This document shows positions 1 through 8,912 of a DNA stretch of 64,000 nucleotides, piece by piece (within the stretch, counting starts at the first letter, position 1; each line of letters opens with the position of its first letter). The notes beneath the pieces are model-generated. The model saw only the letters and a list, made by a program, of their open reading frames with translations, was not told the origin of the DNA and did no database searches. The stretch comes from Lysinibacillus sp. G4S2. Lineage in GTDB: Bacteria > Bacillota > Bacilli > Bacillales_A > Planococcaceae. The position numbers and the translations under genes were made by a program. The stretch covers positions 4,592,001 to 4,656,000 of the forward strand of contig NZ_JAUCFJ010000002.1 in assembly GCF_030348505.1 (NCBI RefSeq), given 5' to 3'.

Positions 1-456
1 CTCAATGAAATTTGGTTCATCATACCAAGATTCCACAGAAGTAAATGTTAAACGACCTGCAGCTGCTTCTACTGCACGGCCATTATATGATTTAATAGAG
101 AACGTTGAGAAATGAGGCGCTAATACGATAGAAACCGCTTCTTTAATCCCCTCTGCTACCATTTCTTCTACAGCATCTTCAATGAATGGATGGATATGCT
201 TTAAACCGATAAATAATTTGTATTCCACATCATCTTGTACTTCATTTAAGCGCGCACATAAAGCTTCAGCCTGTGCTTTTGTAGTAGCAGCAAGTGGCGA
301 TAAACCACCGATTGCTTCATAACGACTACGTAAATCTTCTAAATGCTCTTCTGATGGTTTGCGACCGTGGCGGATATGTGTATAGTAAGGTTCGATGTCT
401 TCTTCTTTATAGGGTGTTCCGTATGCCATTACTAATAAGCCTTTAATTTCTTTCAT
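1..456 (-). CDS. hemH: Ferrochelatase / coproporphyrin ferrochelatase, N-terminal part (runs off the window)
   Basis: Inserts iron into the porphyrin ring late in haem synthesis; Gram-positive members of the family use coproporphyrin III and act in the cytosol. About 152 N-terminal residues are visible. The start [20 protein letters not shown], followed by [14 protein letters not shown], is typical of the family. The ATG at 456 follows an AGGTGAAAAG ribosome site. It lies downstream of hemE on the same strand, as in B. subtilis hemEHY, with a hairpin between them. The C-terminal half and hemY would lie outside the window. Confidence 0.95.
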   Translation of the reverse strand, partial: MKEIKGLLVMAYGTPYKEEDIEPYYTHIRHGRKPSEEHLEDLRSRYEAIGGLSPLAATTKAQAEALCARLNEVQDDVEYKLFIGLKHIHPFIEDAVEEMVAEGIKEAVSIVLAPHFSTFSIKSYNGRAVEAAAGRLTFTSVESWYDEPNFIE

Positions 457-500
457 TAACTTTTCACCTCTAAAATAGTTAAAATTATATCTTTAATGTG

Positions 501-537
501 ACAAAAAGAAGCTGTCCAATTCATCAGATTGGACAGC
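501..537 (-). terminator. Hairpin plus U-tract between hemE and hemH
   Basis: A perfect 10-bp stem (511-520 with 528-537, 7-nt loop) is followed on the minus strand by TTCTTTTTG. It has the form of an intrinsic terminator and lies inside the hemE-hemH interval, so it may attenuate hemH rather than end the operon. Confidence 0.7.
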
Positions 538-617
538 ATCCTTTCTTATGAATGAAATTAGAACTTCTTTCATAGAAAAGGATATAAGATTTAAAATCTT
601 GGTCACTTCTACATTAT

Positions 618-1667
618 TTAAGAACGTGCTTGGATTTGTTGAGCACTATATTCATGAATTAATGTCGTTAAGCGTTTTAACACTTCTGGGTCTACCTCTG
701 GGAATACACCATGACCTAAGTTAAAAATATGTCCAGGCATTTCTAAACCTTGATCAATAATATCTTTCGTACGCTTCTCAATAACAGACCAATCCGCAAG
801 TAATAGCGATGGATCTAAGTTACCTTGAACTGGTTTTGTAATACCGTTTGCACGCGCTTCTTTAATTGGTAAACGCCAATCTAAGCCAACAACATCTATC
901 GGTAAATCATTCCATTCTTTCGCTAAATGACTTGCACCGACACCAAACTGAATAAGTGGCACATTTTCTTTTTTCAACTCAGCAAAAATACGTGTCATAA
1001 TTGGTTTAATGAAAACACGATAGTCTTCAACATTTAAAGCACCAACCCAAGAATCGAATACTTGGATCGCCTTTGCTCCCGCTTCAACTTGGGCAGTAAC
1101 ATCAGAAATAATCATGTCAGCTAATTTATCCATTAATGCAAACCAAGCTTGAGGCTCTGATACCATAAATGACTTTGTTTTATTATAGTTTCTTGAAGGC
1201 CCACCTTCAATCATATAGCTTGCAAGAGTGAACGGCGCCCCAGCAAAGCCAATTAATGGTACATTCAACTGCTCTTCTGTTAACAATTTAATCGTTTCTA
1301 AAACGAATGGTGTATGTTCTTTCGCATTGAATTCACCTAATTTTTCTATATCAGCGACAGATCGAATAGGGTTTGAAATTACAGGACCTACGCCTGCTTT
1401 AATTTCTACATCTACACCAATACCCGGAAGAGGCGTTACAATATCTTTGTATAAAATTGCCGCATCAACATTGTAATTTTCGACTGGTAAACGCGTTACA
1501 TACGCGCAAAGCTCAGGTTGATGTGTAATTTCCTCTAAGGAGTACTTTTCTTTTATTACACGATATTCTGGCTGAGAGCGTCCTGCTTGTCGCATATACC
1601 ATACTGGTGTATGCTCCGTTCTTTCTCCTCGTGCAGCACGTAGAAGTGTATCATTAAAAGTTGTCAT
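618..1667 (-). CDS. hemE: Uroporphyrinogen III decarboxylase
   Basis: Decarboxylates the four acetate side chains of uroporphyrinogen III to give coproporphyrinogen III in the cytosol. The 349 residues match the family length. Visible signatures are WYMRQAGRS (residues 23-31, substrate-binding arginines), AILYKDI with Asp75, and the [17 protein letters not shown] signature near residues 139-155. The start follows a GGGGAAGG ribosome site. hemH follows on the same strand after about 160 bp with a hairpin between; hmoB is divergent upstream. Confidence 0.97.
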   Translation of the reverse strand: MTTFNDTLLRAARGERTEHTPVWYMRQAGRSQPEYRVIKEKYSLEEITHQPELCAYVTRLPVENYNVDAAILYKDIVTPLPGIGVDVEIKAGVGPVISNPIRSVADIEKLGEFNAKEHTPFVLETIKLLTEEQLNVPLIGFAGAPFTLASYMIEGGPSRNYNKTKSFMVSEPQAWFALMDKLADMIISDVTAQVEAGAKAIQVFDSWVGALNVEDYRVFIKPIMTRIFAELKKENVPLIQFGVGASHLAKEWNDLPIDVVGLDWRLPIKEARANGITKPVQGNLDPSLLLADWSVIEKRTKDIIDQGLEMPGHIFNLGHGVFPEVDPEVLKRLTTLIHEYSAQQIQARS

Positions 1668-1824
1668 GAATATTTCCTTCCCCTCGATAAAATTTATATC
1701 GTAAAATTCTCTTGTTTATTTCGTTATTATTGATATCCGTTTTCAATAGTAAACGCTTCCTCTGATATTGTATAGTTTTCCTAGAGAAATGTCATAAAAT
1801 TGTTCTTTCTAAGATTTTTTCTTT

Positions 1825-1853
1825 TTGACAAAGCTTTAGACTTACACTTAAAT
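1825..1853 (+). promoter_or_regulatory. SigA-type promoter for hmoB
   Basis: TTGACA (1825-1830), 17-bp spacer, TTAAAT (1848-1853). It lies about 70 bp upstream of the hmoB start and points away from hemE. Confidence 0.65.
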
Positions 1854-1921
1854 GGAGATAATCACACTAGATTATCAATTTAATGAAGATGAAGATGAAC
1901 ATTCATAAGGAGGGCAAATTT

Positions 1922-2440
1922 ATGTATATTTATTTAACTTCTGGTACAGGTGATTTTTTACAACAGTTAAAAAATAAATATCCAAAAGAAGAAATGATTT
2001 TAATACACGGAGAAGGTAACTCTGTGCTTATACATGAAACAGAAGGGAAATCTGTATTTGCCACACCACGAAAGTTTGAAGTACTAGATTCAGTCCATAA
2101 TTTAGAAGAACGCGGCTTCTTCTTCTTCAACAATATTCCCGTTACAGATGAAGGTCGACCAGTTTTTGAACATCGCGTTTTAAACCGAGCACGCGCTATA
2201 GAAGATGAGCCAGGCTTTGTAGCATTTCGACTACTCCGTCCATTAAACAGTGAAACCTACATTGTTATGACACAATGGCACGGTCCTCATTCATTTGAAG
2301 CATGGAAAAGCTCAAACGCCTTTACATCAGCCCATACTGAACTTGAAGAACCAACAGGCGTAAATCAGCAAAACATTTTCTCAGCAGCTTCCTATGTCAC
2401 AACCTATAGCGTCGATCCAAAAGAAGAAGACGAAGCTTAG
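1922..2440 (+). CDS. hmoB: Haem-degrading monooxygenase of the HmoB/IsdG type
   Basis: Cytosolic ABM-fold enzyme that opens the haem ring to release iron. The start at 1922 follows AAGGAGG with good spacing; an in-frame ATG at 1883 has no ribosome site. The 172 residues end in an ABM domain. Asn70, Trp128 and His138 fall where the IsdG-family N/W/H set is expected (Trp and His ten residues apart). It is divergent from hemEH, as the B. subtilis homologue yhgC is near hemEHY, so haem making and breaking are neighbours. A 21-bp repeat array starts 8 bp after its stop. Confidence 0.9.
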   Translation: MYIYLTSGTGDFLQQLKNKYPKEEMILIHGEGNSVLIHETEGKSVFATPRKFEVLDSVHNLEERGFFFFNNIPVTDEGRPVFEHRVLNRARAIEDEPGFVAFRLLRPLNSETYIVMTQWHGPHSFEAWKSSNAFTSAHTELEEPTGVNQQNIFSAASYVTTYSVDPKEEDEA

Positions 2441-2448
2441 TTGAGGGG

Positions 2449-2898
2449 CGCGGGTATTTACTCCGGTTCCGCGGGTATTCCCCGGACGCGCGGGTATTTG
2501 CTCCTCTTTCGCGGGTATTCTCCTCGGACGCGCGGGTATTTGCTCCTCTTTCGCGGGTATTCTCACGGCGCGCGGGTATTTGCTTCGCTTTCGCGGGTAT
2601 TCTCACGGGGCGCGCGGGTATTTGCTACGTTTTCGCGAGTATTCCTCGGGCGCGCGGGTATTTGCTTCGCTTCCGCGGGTATTCTCCTCGGGCGCGCGGG
2701 TATTTACTCCGGTTCCGCGGGTATTCCCCGGACGCGCGGGTATTTGCTTCGCTTTCGCGGGTATTCTCCTCGGGCGCGCGGGTATTTACTCTTCTTCCGC
2801 GGATACTCCTCGGGCGCGCGGGTATTTGCTTCGCTTTCGCGGGTATTCTCCCCGGGCGCGCGGGTATTTGCTACGCTTCCGCGAGTACTCTCCCGTGA
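2449..2898. repeat. Array I: 21/42-bp tandem repeats, core CGCGGGTATT
   Basis: About 450 bp in which CGCGGGTATT recurs every 21 bp, some 21 times. The remaining 11 bp alternate between a TGCTTCGCTTT-like and a CTCCTCGGGCG-like version, giving a 42-bp dimer. It is much richer in GC than the flanks. It fills the gap between hmoB and the amidohydrolase. Because 21 is a multiple of three, open frames run through it in several registers; none has coding features of its own. Confidence 0.9.
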
Positions 2899-2983
2899 AA
2901 AGTGTTGACCTACGTTTTATCTTGTTAATAAAACTATTATTTTGTTAATACAATTGAAGATAATCTGTTTAAGGAGGTTTACT

Positions 2984-4144
2984 ATGAACCAACATCTACT
3001 CGAAAAGATCGATGCTCATTTTGATGAAATGGTGGCTATTCGCCGTCATCTACATATGCATCCGGAGCTAAGCTTCCAGAAGCAAGACACCGCCAATTAT
3101 ATTGTTCAATTTTATAAAAAGTTAGGCGTGCCGGTCGAAGCTAATGTTAGTGGCTATGGTCTGATTGCACGGATTAAAGGAAGCAAGCCTGGCAAAACAA
3201 TTGCCTTACGCGCAGACTTTGATGCACTTCCTATACAAGATGAAAAAGATGTACCCTATAGATCAACTGTGCCTGGCGTAATGCATGCTTGTGGGCATGA
3301 TGGTCATACGGCTACTTTGTTAATTATCGGTAAGCTATTGTGGGAAATGCGCGATGAGTTAGTTGGAGAATATGTACTAATTCACCAACATGCCGAAGAG
3401 GTTGATCCAGGTGGAGCAATTGGGATGGTACAGGCTGGGGCTTTGAATGGTGTTGATGCCATTTTTGGTACACATCTTTCTTCTAACCATCCAACAGGCA
3501 TGATTGGCTACCGCGTAGGGCCGACGATGGCTGCTGTTGATAGTTTTGAAATAAAAATTCAAGGCCAGGGCGGTCATGGCGCTCATCCAGATCAAACAAA
3601 GGATGCGATTGTTATTGGCTCTCAGCTTGTTATAAATTTACAACAGCTTGTCGCACGTCGTGTTGCCCCAACCGAATCGGCTGTTTTGTCAGTTGGTTCA
3701 TTCGTGGCATCTAATGCTGACAATATTATTGCCGATACAGCCTATTTAAATGGTACAATTCGAACATTTAATAAGGATGTTCGTGAAACGATGGAACGTG
3801 AGTTTAAACGGATTATTCAAGGTACAGAAATTGCGCATGATTGTACAATTAAACTGAATTATCGTCGTGGCTACCCTGCAGTTGTAAATCATGAGAAGGA
3901 AACACTGTTTGTGCGTAATATCGCACAGGATATTTGCGATGTTACTGAGATTGAAGCAACTATGGGGGCTGAAGATTTCTCTTATTACTTAGAAGAAAAG
4001 CCAGGTACATTCTTCTTTACTGGTGCCGCACCAGCTGAATATGCACCACATCATCATCCAAAATTCGATATAGATGAAAAAGGCATGCTTATTGCTGCAA
4101 AGGTATTAGTAACAGCAGCACTAGATTATCAATTAATAGAATAA
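2984..4144 (+). CDS. yhaA: M20-family amidohydrolase (YhaA-like aminoacylase)
   Basis: Metal-dependent cytosolic peptidase/deacylase, 386 residues. M20D signatures are LRADFDALPIQDE, the metal-binding HACGHDGHTA, the glutamate pair in HAEEVDPGGA, and the C-terminal MGAEDFSYY and HHHPKFDID. The start at 2984 follows AAGGAGG; an upstream in-frame start at 2942 lies next to the repeat array and is not used here. Homologues remove N-acyl groups from amino acids (hippurate hydrolase, N-acetyl-diaminopimelate deacetylase); the substrate cannot be told from sequence. B. subtilis yhaA also lies close to ecs. Confidence 0.9.
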   Translation: MNQHLLEKIDAHFDEMVAIRRHLHMHPELSFQKQDTANYIVQFYKKLGVPVEANVSGYGLIARIKGSKPGKTIALRADFDALPIQDEKDVPYRSTVPGVMHACGHDGHTATLLIIGKLLWEMRDELVGEYVLIHQHAEEVDPGGAIGMVQAGALNGVDAIFGTHLSSNHPTGMIGYRVGPTMAAVDSFEIKIQGQGGHGAHPDQTKDAIVIGSQLVINLQQLVARRVAPTESAVLSVGSFVASNADNIIADTAYLNGTIRTFNKDVRETMEREFKRIIQGTEIAHDCTIKLNYRRGYPAVVNHEKETLFVRNIAQDICDVTEIEATMGAEDFSYYLEEKPGTFFFTGAAPAEYAPHHHPKFDIDEKGMLIAAKVLVTAALDYQLIE

Positions 4145-4150
4145 AAAATA

Positions 4151-4193
4151 AAGCTCATTTTTCCAATCAAAGAATTGGAGAAATGAGCTTTTA
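4151..4193 (+). terminator. Terminator of the amidohydrolase gene
   Basis: Long stem 4151-4190 (AAGCTCATTT paired with AAATGAGCTT, extended by TCCAAT/ATTGGA) followed by a T run, starting 6 bp after the stop codon. Confidence 0.85.
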
Positions 4194-4197
4194 TAAT

Positions 4198-4378
4198 TTG
4201 CTGATCACCATAACGTGGGTTGATTTCCGTTCCGACTGGGGTGTCCGATGAGCCGCTTCGCTGCAGGGTCTCATCTGTGGCGCTGTGAACCCGAGGAGTC
4301 GCCCAGTCTCCACTCCAATCAACTTATTCACATGGCATACATTTTAACAAAATGCATCTACCCTTTGGTGATAAGCCG
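4198..4378. repeat. Dispersed family B (MITE-like) element
   Basis: Non-coding, about 180 bp. The left end TTGCTGATCACCA and right end TTTGGTGATAAGCCG form degenerate inverted termini. Inside is the family signature GGTTGATTTCCGTTCCGACT and, near the other end, GAGGAGTCGCCCAGTC. Other copies: 26611, 39724, 40305, 47620, 59262 and, inverted, 60540. No target duplication is clear at this copy. Confidence 0.75.
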
Positions 4379-4391
4379 AAATTAATCATAT

Positions 4392-5576
4392 TCAGGATTT
4401 CGAGACTCTAGCAGTCAATTCACTAATAACCAAAATGATAATAATGGTTACATAAAACATAGGCTGTGTGATACCACAAAGGCCCACGATAATAGCTTGA
4501 ACTACCATCGCTAGTCGCACAATTTGTTTGACCGCTTCTTTGCGTGCTTCATCTGGTAAAGGATAAAGCATGTCCATGCGGAATTCACCGCTTGCTAATA
4601 ATGCTTGCTTTAACTGTATTGTTGTAGCAAAGCTCAATGCACCTGCAACAATCCATGTAACGACAGGGATATCTACAAAGGCTGCAATAACAGCTGAAAT
4701 CACTGTTAATCGTAACCATAAATAAAAATGATCGTCTGTACGCACAAATGTCCGGAACACTAAGTACTTTTGAGCATTGTCCTTCTTGTACGACACAAAT
4801 TTGTAAATCCAGTCAAGCCAACCACGACGGCGGATGCTTCCACGTAAATGCGGAACGTCTGTGAAATAATTAGCAAAACGATAGAAGCTCATCATGCGAT
4901 TTTGTTCTAGCTTCACAAAATGCTCGTACGGTACAGGCTCACCAGCACATTTTTTCTTAAATATAACAATATACACACACCCAATAGCAACAGCAACAAG
5001 TACTAAAATGAGTTGCATATTAAGCCCCATATACACAGCAACACCAAAGATAACAGCTCGAATTAGCCTGTCCACCCAAATCATTTGACCACGTTCACTA
5101 TAACGATAGCTAAATTCACCTTGAACGCTCAAATACTTCAATACAATAATAAGGAAGAAAACTGACCAAATCTCAAATGTTGTTAATTCAGTAACAGCCT
5201 TTAATAAAGGAATACTAACGATATAAACTATCGCTACAACCCAAATTTGTGACCAAAACGTCCACGCTAATGCCTTTTTAAAATACTGTGACATTTTTGA
5301 TTCTAAAGGTAATAAATATACTTGGTCTGGCTCTCTCAAAAGTGAAGTTGGACGACTAAATGCTAGTAAAATCCCCACTACCACTGCAATTAAAACCACT
5401 GCTGGAAAATCAGGCTGTACGATTTTCAGCCATTCACTATATTGATAGCCCCCTGCTCCAATAAGAAATACTAGTACAATCGCTATATGCCCCGTAAAAA
5501 TAAATCGCATATATTTTTGCACTTCACCTATATAATGCATGAAGCGAGAGGACCATACATCACGCAAGTTCTTCAT
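4392..5576 (-). CDS. ecsB: ABC transporter permease EcsB
   Basis: Membrane half of the Ecs transporter, 394 residues with many hydrophobic segments, including FTGHIAIVLVFLIGAGG near residue 30 and a hydrophobic C-terminus. In B. subtilis loss of Ecs impairs secretion, regulated intramembrane proteolysis and development; the substrate in this organism is not evident. It overlaps ecsA by 17 bp, so the two are translated together. No ecsC follows: a family B element and then the amidohydrolase come next. Confidence 0.92.
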   Translation of the reverse strand: MKNLRDVWSSRFMHYIGEVQKYMRFIFTGHIAIVLVFLIGAGGYQYSEWLKIVQPDFPAVVLIAVVVGILLAFSRPTSLLREPDQVYLLPLESKMSQYFKKALAWTFWSQIWVVAIVYIVSIPLLKAVTELTTFEIWSVFFLIIVLKYLSVQGEFSYRYSERGQMIWVDRLIRAVIFGVAVYMGLNMQLILVLVAVAIGCVYIVIFKKKCAGEPVPYEHFVKLEQNRMMSFYRFANYFTDVPHLRGSIRRRGWLDWIYKFVSYKKDNAQKYLVFRTFVRTDDHFYLWLRLTVISAVIAAFVDIPVVTWIVAGALSFATTIQLKQALLASGEFRMDMLYPLPDEARKEAVKQIVRLAMVVQAIIVGLCGITQPMFYVTIIIILVISELTARVSKS

Positions 5577-6309
5577 GGTCGCGCTCCTTTGTCATTGCAA
5601 TATATAAGTCATCTAATGTCGCATTTGGCATCGCAAATGCCTTTCGTAGATCTTCCATTGTTCCTTGTGCCCGCACACGACCTTCATGCAATAAAATTAT
5701 GCGGTCACAATGCTTTTCAGCGGTCGATAAAATATGCGTCGACATTAATATAGAAGCGCCCTCTTTTTTCTTTTCATCCATCTGATCAAGCAAGGATTGA
5801 ATCCCAAGCGGATCGAGTCCCACAAAAGGCTCATCAATAATGTAAAGACTTGGATTGACTAAAAAAGCGCACATAATCATAACCTTTTGACGCATCCCTT
5901 TTGAGAAATGCGATGGGAACCAATTAAGTCGTTTTTCCATTCGAAATTCCTTTAATAATAATTGCGAACGTGCTGCAAGCGTTGCTTCATCTAACCCGTA
6001 AGCCATTGCAGTTAATTCTAAATGTTCACGTAATGTTAGCTCATCGTATAATACAGGTGTTTCAGGAATATAAGAAAATGCTGTACGATACTTGTCCGTA
6101 TTTTCCTTTAACGTCACACCATTTAAACGAATGTCTCCTTCTTTTGGAAGCATCGTTCCAATAATATGCTTAATCGTTGTACTTTTACCAGCACCGTTCA
6201 AGCCGATTAAGCCAACCAACTCTCCTTTTTCAATTGTAAATGATAAATCTTTAATTACAGGCTTTCTTGTATAACCACCTGTCACATGTTGTACCTCTAA
6301 TACCGTCAT
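5560..6309 (-). CDS. ecsA: ABC transporter ATP-binding protein EcsA
   Basis: Nucleotide-binding subunit of Ecs, 249 residues. Walker A GLNGAGKST (residues 36-44), the ABC signature region FSKGMRQKV, Walker B LYIIDEP and the H-loop STHI are all present. It is first in the ecsAB pair and divergent from hit, which begins about 105 bp away, the same arrangement as in B. subtilis. Confidence 0.95.
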   Translation of the reverse strand: MTVLEVQHVTGGYTRKPVIKDLSFTIEKGELVGLIGLNGAGKSTTIKHIIGTMLPKEGDIRLNGVTLKENTDKYRTAFSYIPETPVLYDELTLREHLELTAMAYGLDEATLAARSQLLLKEFRMEKRLNWFPSHFSKGMRQKVMIMCAFLVNPSLYIIDEPFVGLDPLGIQSLLDQMDEKKKEGASILMSTHILSTAEKHCDRIILLHEGRVRAQGTMEDLRKAFAMPNATLDDLYIAMTKERDHEELA

Positions 6310-6413
6310 ACCCTCACTCCTCTTCTTGTTTATATTTTATCAAAAATTAGCAAATGATACAGTTATGAGTGTGATAGAATGTACTTACATATAAAATAAG
6401 GGGGAATTTTCAA

Positions 6414-6827
6414 ATGAGCGATTGCCTATTTTGCAAAATCATTGATGGATCCATTCCGAGTACAAAAATTTATGAAGACGAACATGTCTATGCATTTACT
6501 GACATTTCGCCTGTAGCAAAAGGTCATACACTATTAATCCCAAAACATCACTGTAAGGATCTATTTGAAATGCCTGCGGATGTAGCTAGCAATTTATATG
6601 CAGTAGCACCGAAAATTGCAAATGCTATTAAAGCTGCTTTTAATCCAATTGGACTGAATACAATTAATAATAACGGTGCTGCAGCTGGACAAACTGTTTT
6701 CCACTACCACTTACATTTTATTCCGCGTTACGATGAAAAAGAAGGTTTGGGCTTAATTTGGCAAACACAAAAATATACACCAGAGCAATTAAGTGACGTT
6801 GCAGAAAGCATTAAAGCCAACCTTTAA
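6414..6827 (+). CDS. hit: HIT-family nucleotide hydrolase/transferase
   Basis: Cytosolic histidine-triad protein, 137 residues, that acts on nucleotide phosphoramidates or dinucleotides. CLFCKIIDG opens the protein; the triad HYHLHF is near residue 100. The start follows GGGGG with good spacing. It is divergent from ecsA, as in B. subtilis. CxxC near the N-terminus suggests zinc binding, as in bacterial HIT relatives. Confidence 0.94.
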   Translation: MSDCLFCKIIDGSIPSTKIYEDEHVYAFTDISPVAKGHTLLIPKHHCKDLFEMPADVASNLYAVAPKIANAIKAAFNPIGLNTINNNGAAAGQTVFHYHLHFIPRYDEKEGLGLIWQTQKYTPEQLSDVAESIKANL

Positions 6828-6830
6828 ATC

Positions 6831-6875
6831 AATTATACCTCGGCATAATTACGTCCGGAATCGAAAAGAAGTTAA
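6831..6875. repeat. Short, internally deleted family A element
   Basis: AATTATACCTCGGCATAATT (a perfect palindrome with a 2-nt loop) is followed by CGTCCGGAATCG and then directly by GAAAAGAAGTTAA, the right end of the longer copy at 8913-9202. It looks like a deletion derivative, lying just after hit. Confidence 0.7.
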
Positions 6876-6907
6876 ATGGCAAACACTTGAATTATCAGAA
6901 TAGTATA

Positions 6908-6936
6908 TTGCAATTTACTTGTATTTATCGTACAAT
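6908..6936 (+). promoter_or_regulatory. SigA promoter of trpP
   Basis: TTGCAA (6908-6913), 17-bp spacer, TACAAT (6931-6936). Initiation near 6943 would give a leader of about 70 nt that holds the triplet array below. Confidence 0.7.
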
Positions 6937-6962
6937 CACAAATAAGTTTCGCTAACGGTCAT

Positions 6963-7011
6963 GAGGACACGTTAGGAGACAAATAGATTAGCTTAGTTGA
7001 GGAGAGATTAG
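6963..7011 (+). promoter_or_regulatory. Probable TRAP-binding site over the trpP ribosome site
   Basis: (G/T)AG triplets begin at 6963, 6973, 6976, 6984, 6989, 6994, 6999, 7004 and 7009; the last six are exactly 5 nt apart, i.e. separated by 2-nt spacers. They cover the ribosome site GAGGAG (6999-7004) and stop 2 nt before the ATG. In B. subtilis TRAP, loaded with tryptophan, binds nine such triplets at trpP and blocks translation. Presence of TRAP (mtrB) in this genome cannot be seen here. Confidence 0.8.
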
Positions 7012-7013
7012 AA

Positions 7014-7544
7014 ATGAATACAAAGAATTTAGTTTTAATGGCACTTTTAGTTGGTGTCGGTGCTGCACTTTATGTAGTTACACCAGGTATGGTAAACGGT
7101 ATGAAGCCTGATTTCATGCTAACAATGATGTTTATTGGCATTTTATTGTTCCCTACTGTTAAAGAAACGTTTTTACTTTCTTTAGTGACAGGTGTACTTT
7201 CCGGATTGTTTACAACGTTTCCGGCTGGCCTTGTTCCAAATATTATCGATAAAGCAGTTACAGGTTTTGTCTTTTTAATTGCCTTACTTGTACTAAAAAA
7301 ATTGGTAAACAATTTCGTCGTATCAGCTAGCTTAGTTGGTTTAGGAACAATTTTATCTGGAACTGTCTTTTTAGCAGTAGCACTTTTTGTGTTCAACGCA
7401 AATGTTGGTGCAACATTCGCTGTTCTTTTTGTAGGTGTTGTACTACCTGCTGTAGCATTTAATGTCATCGCTTTTGCAATTATTTATCCTATAGTTGCAA
7501 AATTAGTGAAACGTTCTAAATTCAAGACAGCTATTTCAATTTAA
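7014..7544 (+). CDS. trpP: Tryptophan transporter TrpP
   Basis: Integral membrane protein of 176 residues with about five to six hydrophobic helices. MNTKNLVLMALLVGVGAALY and PGMVNGMKPDFMLTMMFI match TrpP/YhaG of B. subtilis, which is required for high-affinity tryptophan uptake. It sits between hit and yhaH, the conserved position. The start is set by GAGGAG 9 nt upstream, within the TRAP-like triplets, so uptake is probably repressed when tryptophan is plentiful. Confidence 0.9.
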   Translation: MNTKNLVLMALLVGVGAALYVVTPGMVNGMKPDFMLTMMFIGILLFPTVKETFLLSLVTGVLSGLFTTFPAGLVPNIIDKAVTGFVFLIALLVLKKLVNNFVVSASLVGLGTILSGTVFLAVALFVFNANVGATFAVLFVGVVLPAVAFNVIAFAIIYPIVAKLVKRSKFKTAISI

Positions 7545-7588
7545 CAAAAAGCTGCATAAGCTAGAAAATGCACTTTAATCTAACAAAG

Positions 7589-7638
7589 GAAGCTAAACTG
7601 TGATACAAAATCACTCGTTTAGTTTCTTTTTTCTTTTT
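7589..7638 (+). terminator. Terminator of trpP
   Basis: Stem GAAGCTAAAC...GTTTAGTTTC around a GTGAT/ATCAC inner stem, followed by a T-rich tract to 7638. Confidence 0.8.
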
Positions 7639-7704
7639 GTATCTGTGCATTTCATGGTTTAATAGTAGATAACACATAACAATTATAGAAATGAGGTATT
7701 CAAT

Positions 7705-8100
7705 ATGAAAGCAAAACCATTTTTATTTGGACTGACAGCTGGGATTGTCGGCGGGACAATCGCTGTACTTTTTTCAACTCCTCAATCAGGACAACAATTA
7801 CGCGCTAATTTGCGAGCAAATGCTGAAAGTACTAAGGACAAACTTTTAGATGTGAAGCAGCAAGTAGACACAGTGAAACAATCCGTTAATTCATTAACAA
7901 TTGAAGTGAAAAATAATATACCACAAATAGTAAATGATTTAAAACAAACAATAGCTACATTTACAGAAGAAATCGAGCCGTCAAAGAATAACTTACAACA
8001 AGAAATAGAAGCATTACAGAATTCAATAAGCGAAATCGAGAAAAATGTCGCACATTTCACAGAAAAAGGGAAAAAGTCACAAGAAAAAATTAGCGACTAA
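7705..8100 (+). CDS. yhaH: YtxH-domain membrane-anchored protein YhaH
   Basis: 131 residues. An N-terminal glycine-rich hydrophobic segment (FLFGLTAGIVGGTIAVLFSTP) with the YtxH-type PQSGQQLR motif is followed by a long charged, probably coiled-coil region rich in V/L heptads. B. subtilis YhaH occupies the same place between trpP and scoC. Function unknown; members are membrane-tethered and often stress- or sporulation-linked. Confidence 0.8.
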   Translation: MKAKPFLFGLTAGIVGGTIAVLFSTPQSGQQLRANLRANAESTKDKLLDVKQQVDTVKQSVNSLTIEVKNNIPQIVNDLKQTIATFTEEIEPSKNNLQQEIEALQNSISEIEKNVAHFTEKGKKSQEKISD

Positions 8101-8145
8101 AGCCCTCCATGACCACTAGAAAATCTATATTTTTATTAAAAATAA

Positions 8146-8228
8146 TTGCTATAATATCATTTTTTAACCACTTTTCAATTTTTTAATTTTTCTAACTTTA
8201 AACTTTTTTTCTTTATTGCTATAATATT
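8146..8228 (+). promoter_or_regulatory. Two tandem extended -10 elements before scoC
   Basis: ATTGCTATAATAT occurs twice, with TATAAT at 8150-8155 and 8220-8225, exactly 70 bp apart. Each has the TGn extension; -35 boxes are weak. The second lies about 30 bp before the start codon. Confidence 0.5.
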
Positions 8229-8253
8229 TTTAAAATGTTAAAGAAAGCAGTAG

Positions 8254-8817
8254 GTGATGGCTTTGTCAGAGGAATTATATACTCAAAAAGAAGCGATGCT
8301 TTATAGTCAAAGAATTGCGCAATTATCAAAAGCCTTATGGAAAGCGGTTGAAAAAGATTGGCAGCAATGGATTAAACCCTACGATTTAAATATTAACGAA
8401 CATCATATTTTATGGATTTCGTATCATTTAAAAGGGGCTTCGATTTCCGATGTAGCAAAGTTTGGGGTTATGCACGTTTCGACTGCATTTAATTTTTCTA
8501 AGAAGTTAGAAGAGCGTGGATTCCTAAAGTTTTCAAAGCGGGATGACGACAAACGTAATACGTATGTTGAGTTAACAGAAGCAGGTACAGACCTTATTAT
8601 TGAAATGAACAATAATTATCATAATACGTATCATTCTGTGCTTGAAGGCTCGTTAGCTTTAAAAGACTTATACGGACGCTTCCCAGAATTTTTAGATGTT
8701 ATGGCTGTTATTCGTAATATATACGGAGAAGACTTCATCGACATCTTCGAGCGTTCCTTCCAGCACTTCCGTAATTCCTTGGACACGATGGAAGAACGTT
8801 CAACTGTAAAAGGATGA
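8254..8817 (+). CDS. scoC: Transition-state regulator ScoC (Hpr), MarR family
   Basis: DNA-binding repressor of exoprotease, peptide-transport and sporulation genes at the end of growth. The 187 residues carry the winged helix; [20 protein letters not shown] and [20 protein letters not shown] are nearly identical to B. subtilis ScoC. The C-terminal tail is shorter than in B. subtilis (203 residues). GTG at 8254 and ATG at 8257 are adjacent starts with a weak ribosome site; either is possible. Two tandem extended -10 boxes precede it. Confidence 0.95.
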   Translation: MMALSEELYTQKEAMLYSQRIAQLSKALWKAVEKDWQQWIKPYDLNINEHHILWISYHLKGASISDVAKFGVMHVSTAFNFSKKLEERGFLKFSKRDDDKRNTYVELTEAGTDLIIEMNNNYHNTYHSVLEGSLALKDLYGRFPEFLDVMAVIRNIYGEDFIDIFERSFQHFRNSLDTMEERSTVKG

Positions 8818-8912
8818 AAGTGAGCTAATCGAGCTTTTAAGGTCCGTTATTCATGAAGGCAGTACAGACTCAGTCTCGATTTTATCATGGAAATGCTTCT
8901 TACTGACCAATC

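Noticed and set aside
2441..2948. Several overlapping open frames of 78-155 codons in array I
   Set aside because: They exist only because the 21-bp period keeps frame; the peptides are pure repeats in all registers and lack ribosome sites.
6340..6380. Promoter for hit with TAGAAT
   Set aside because: No -35 box at a usable distance; not listed.
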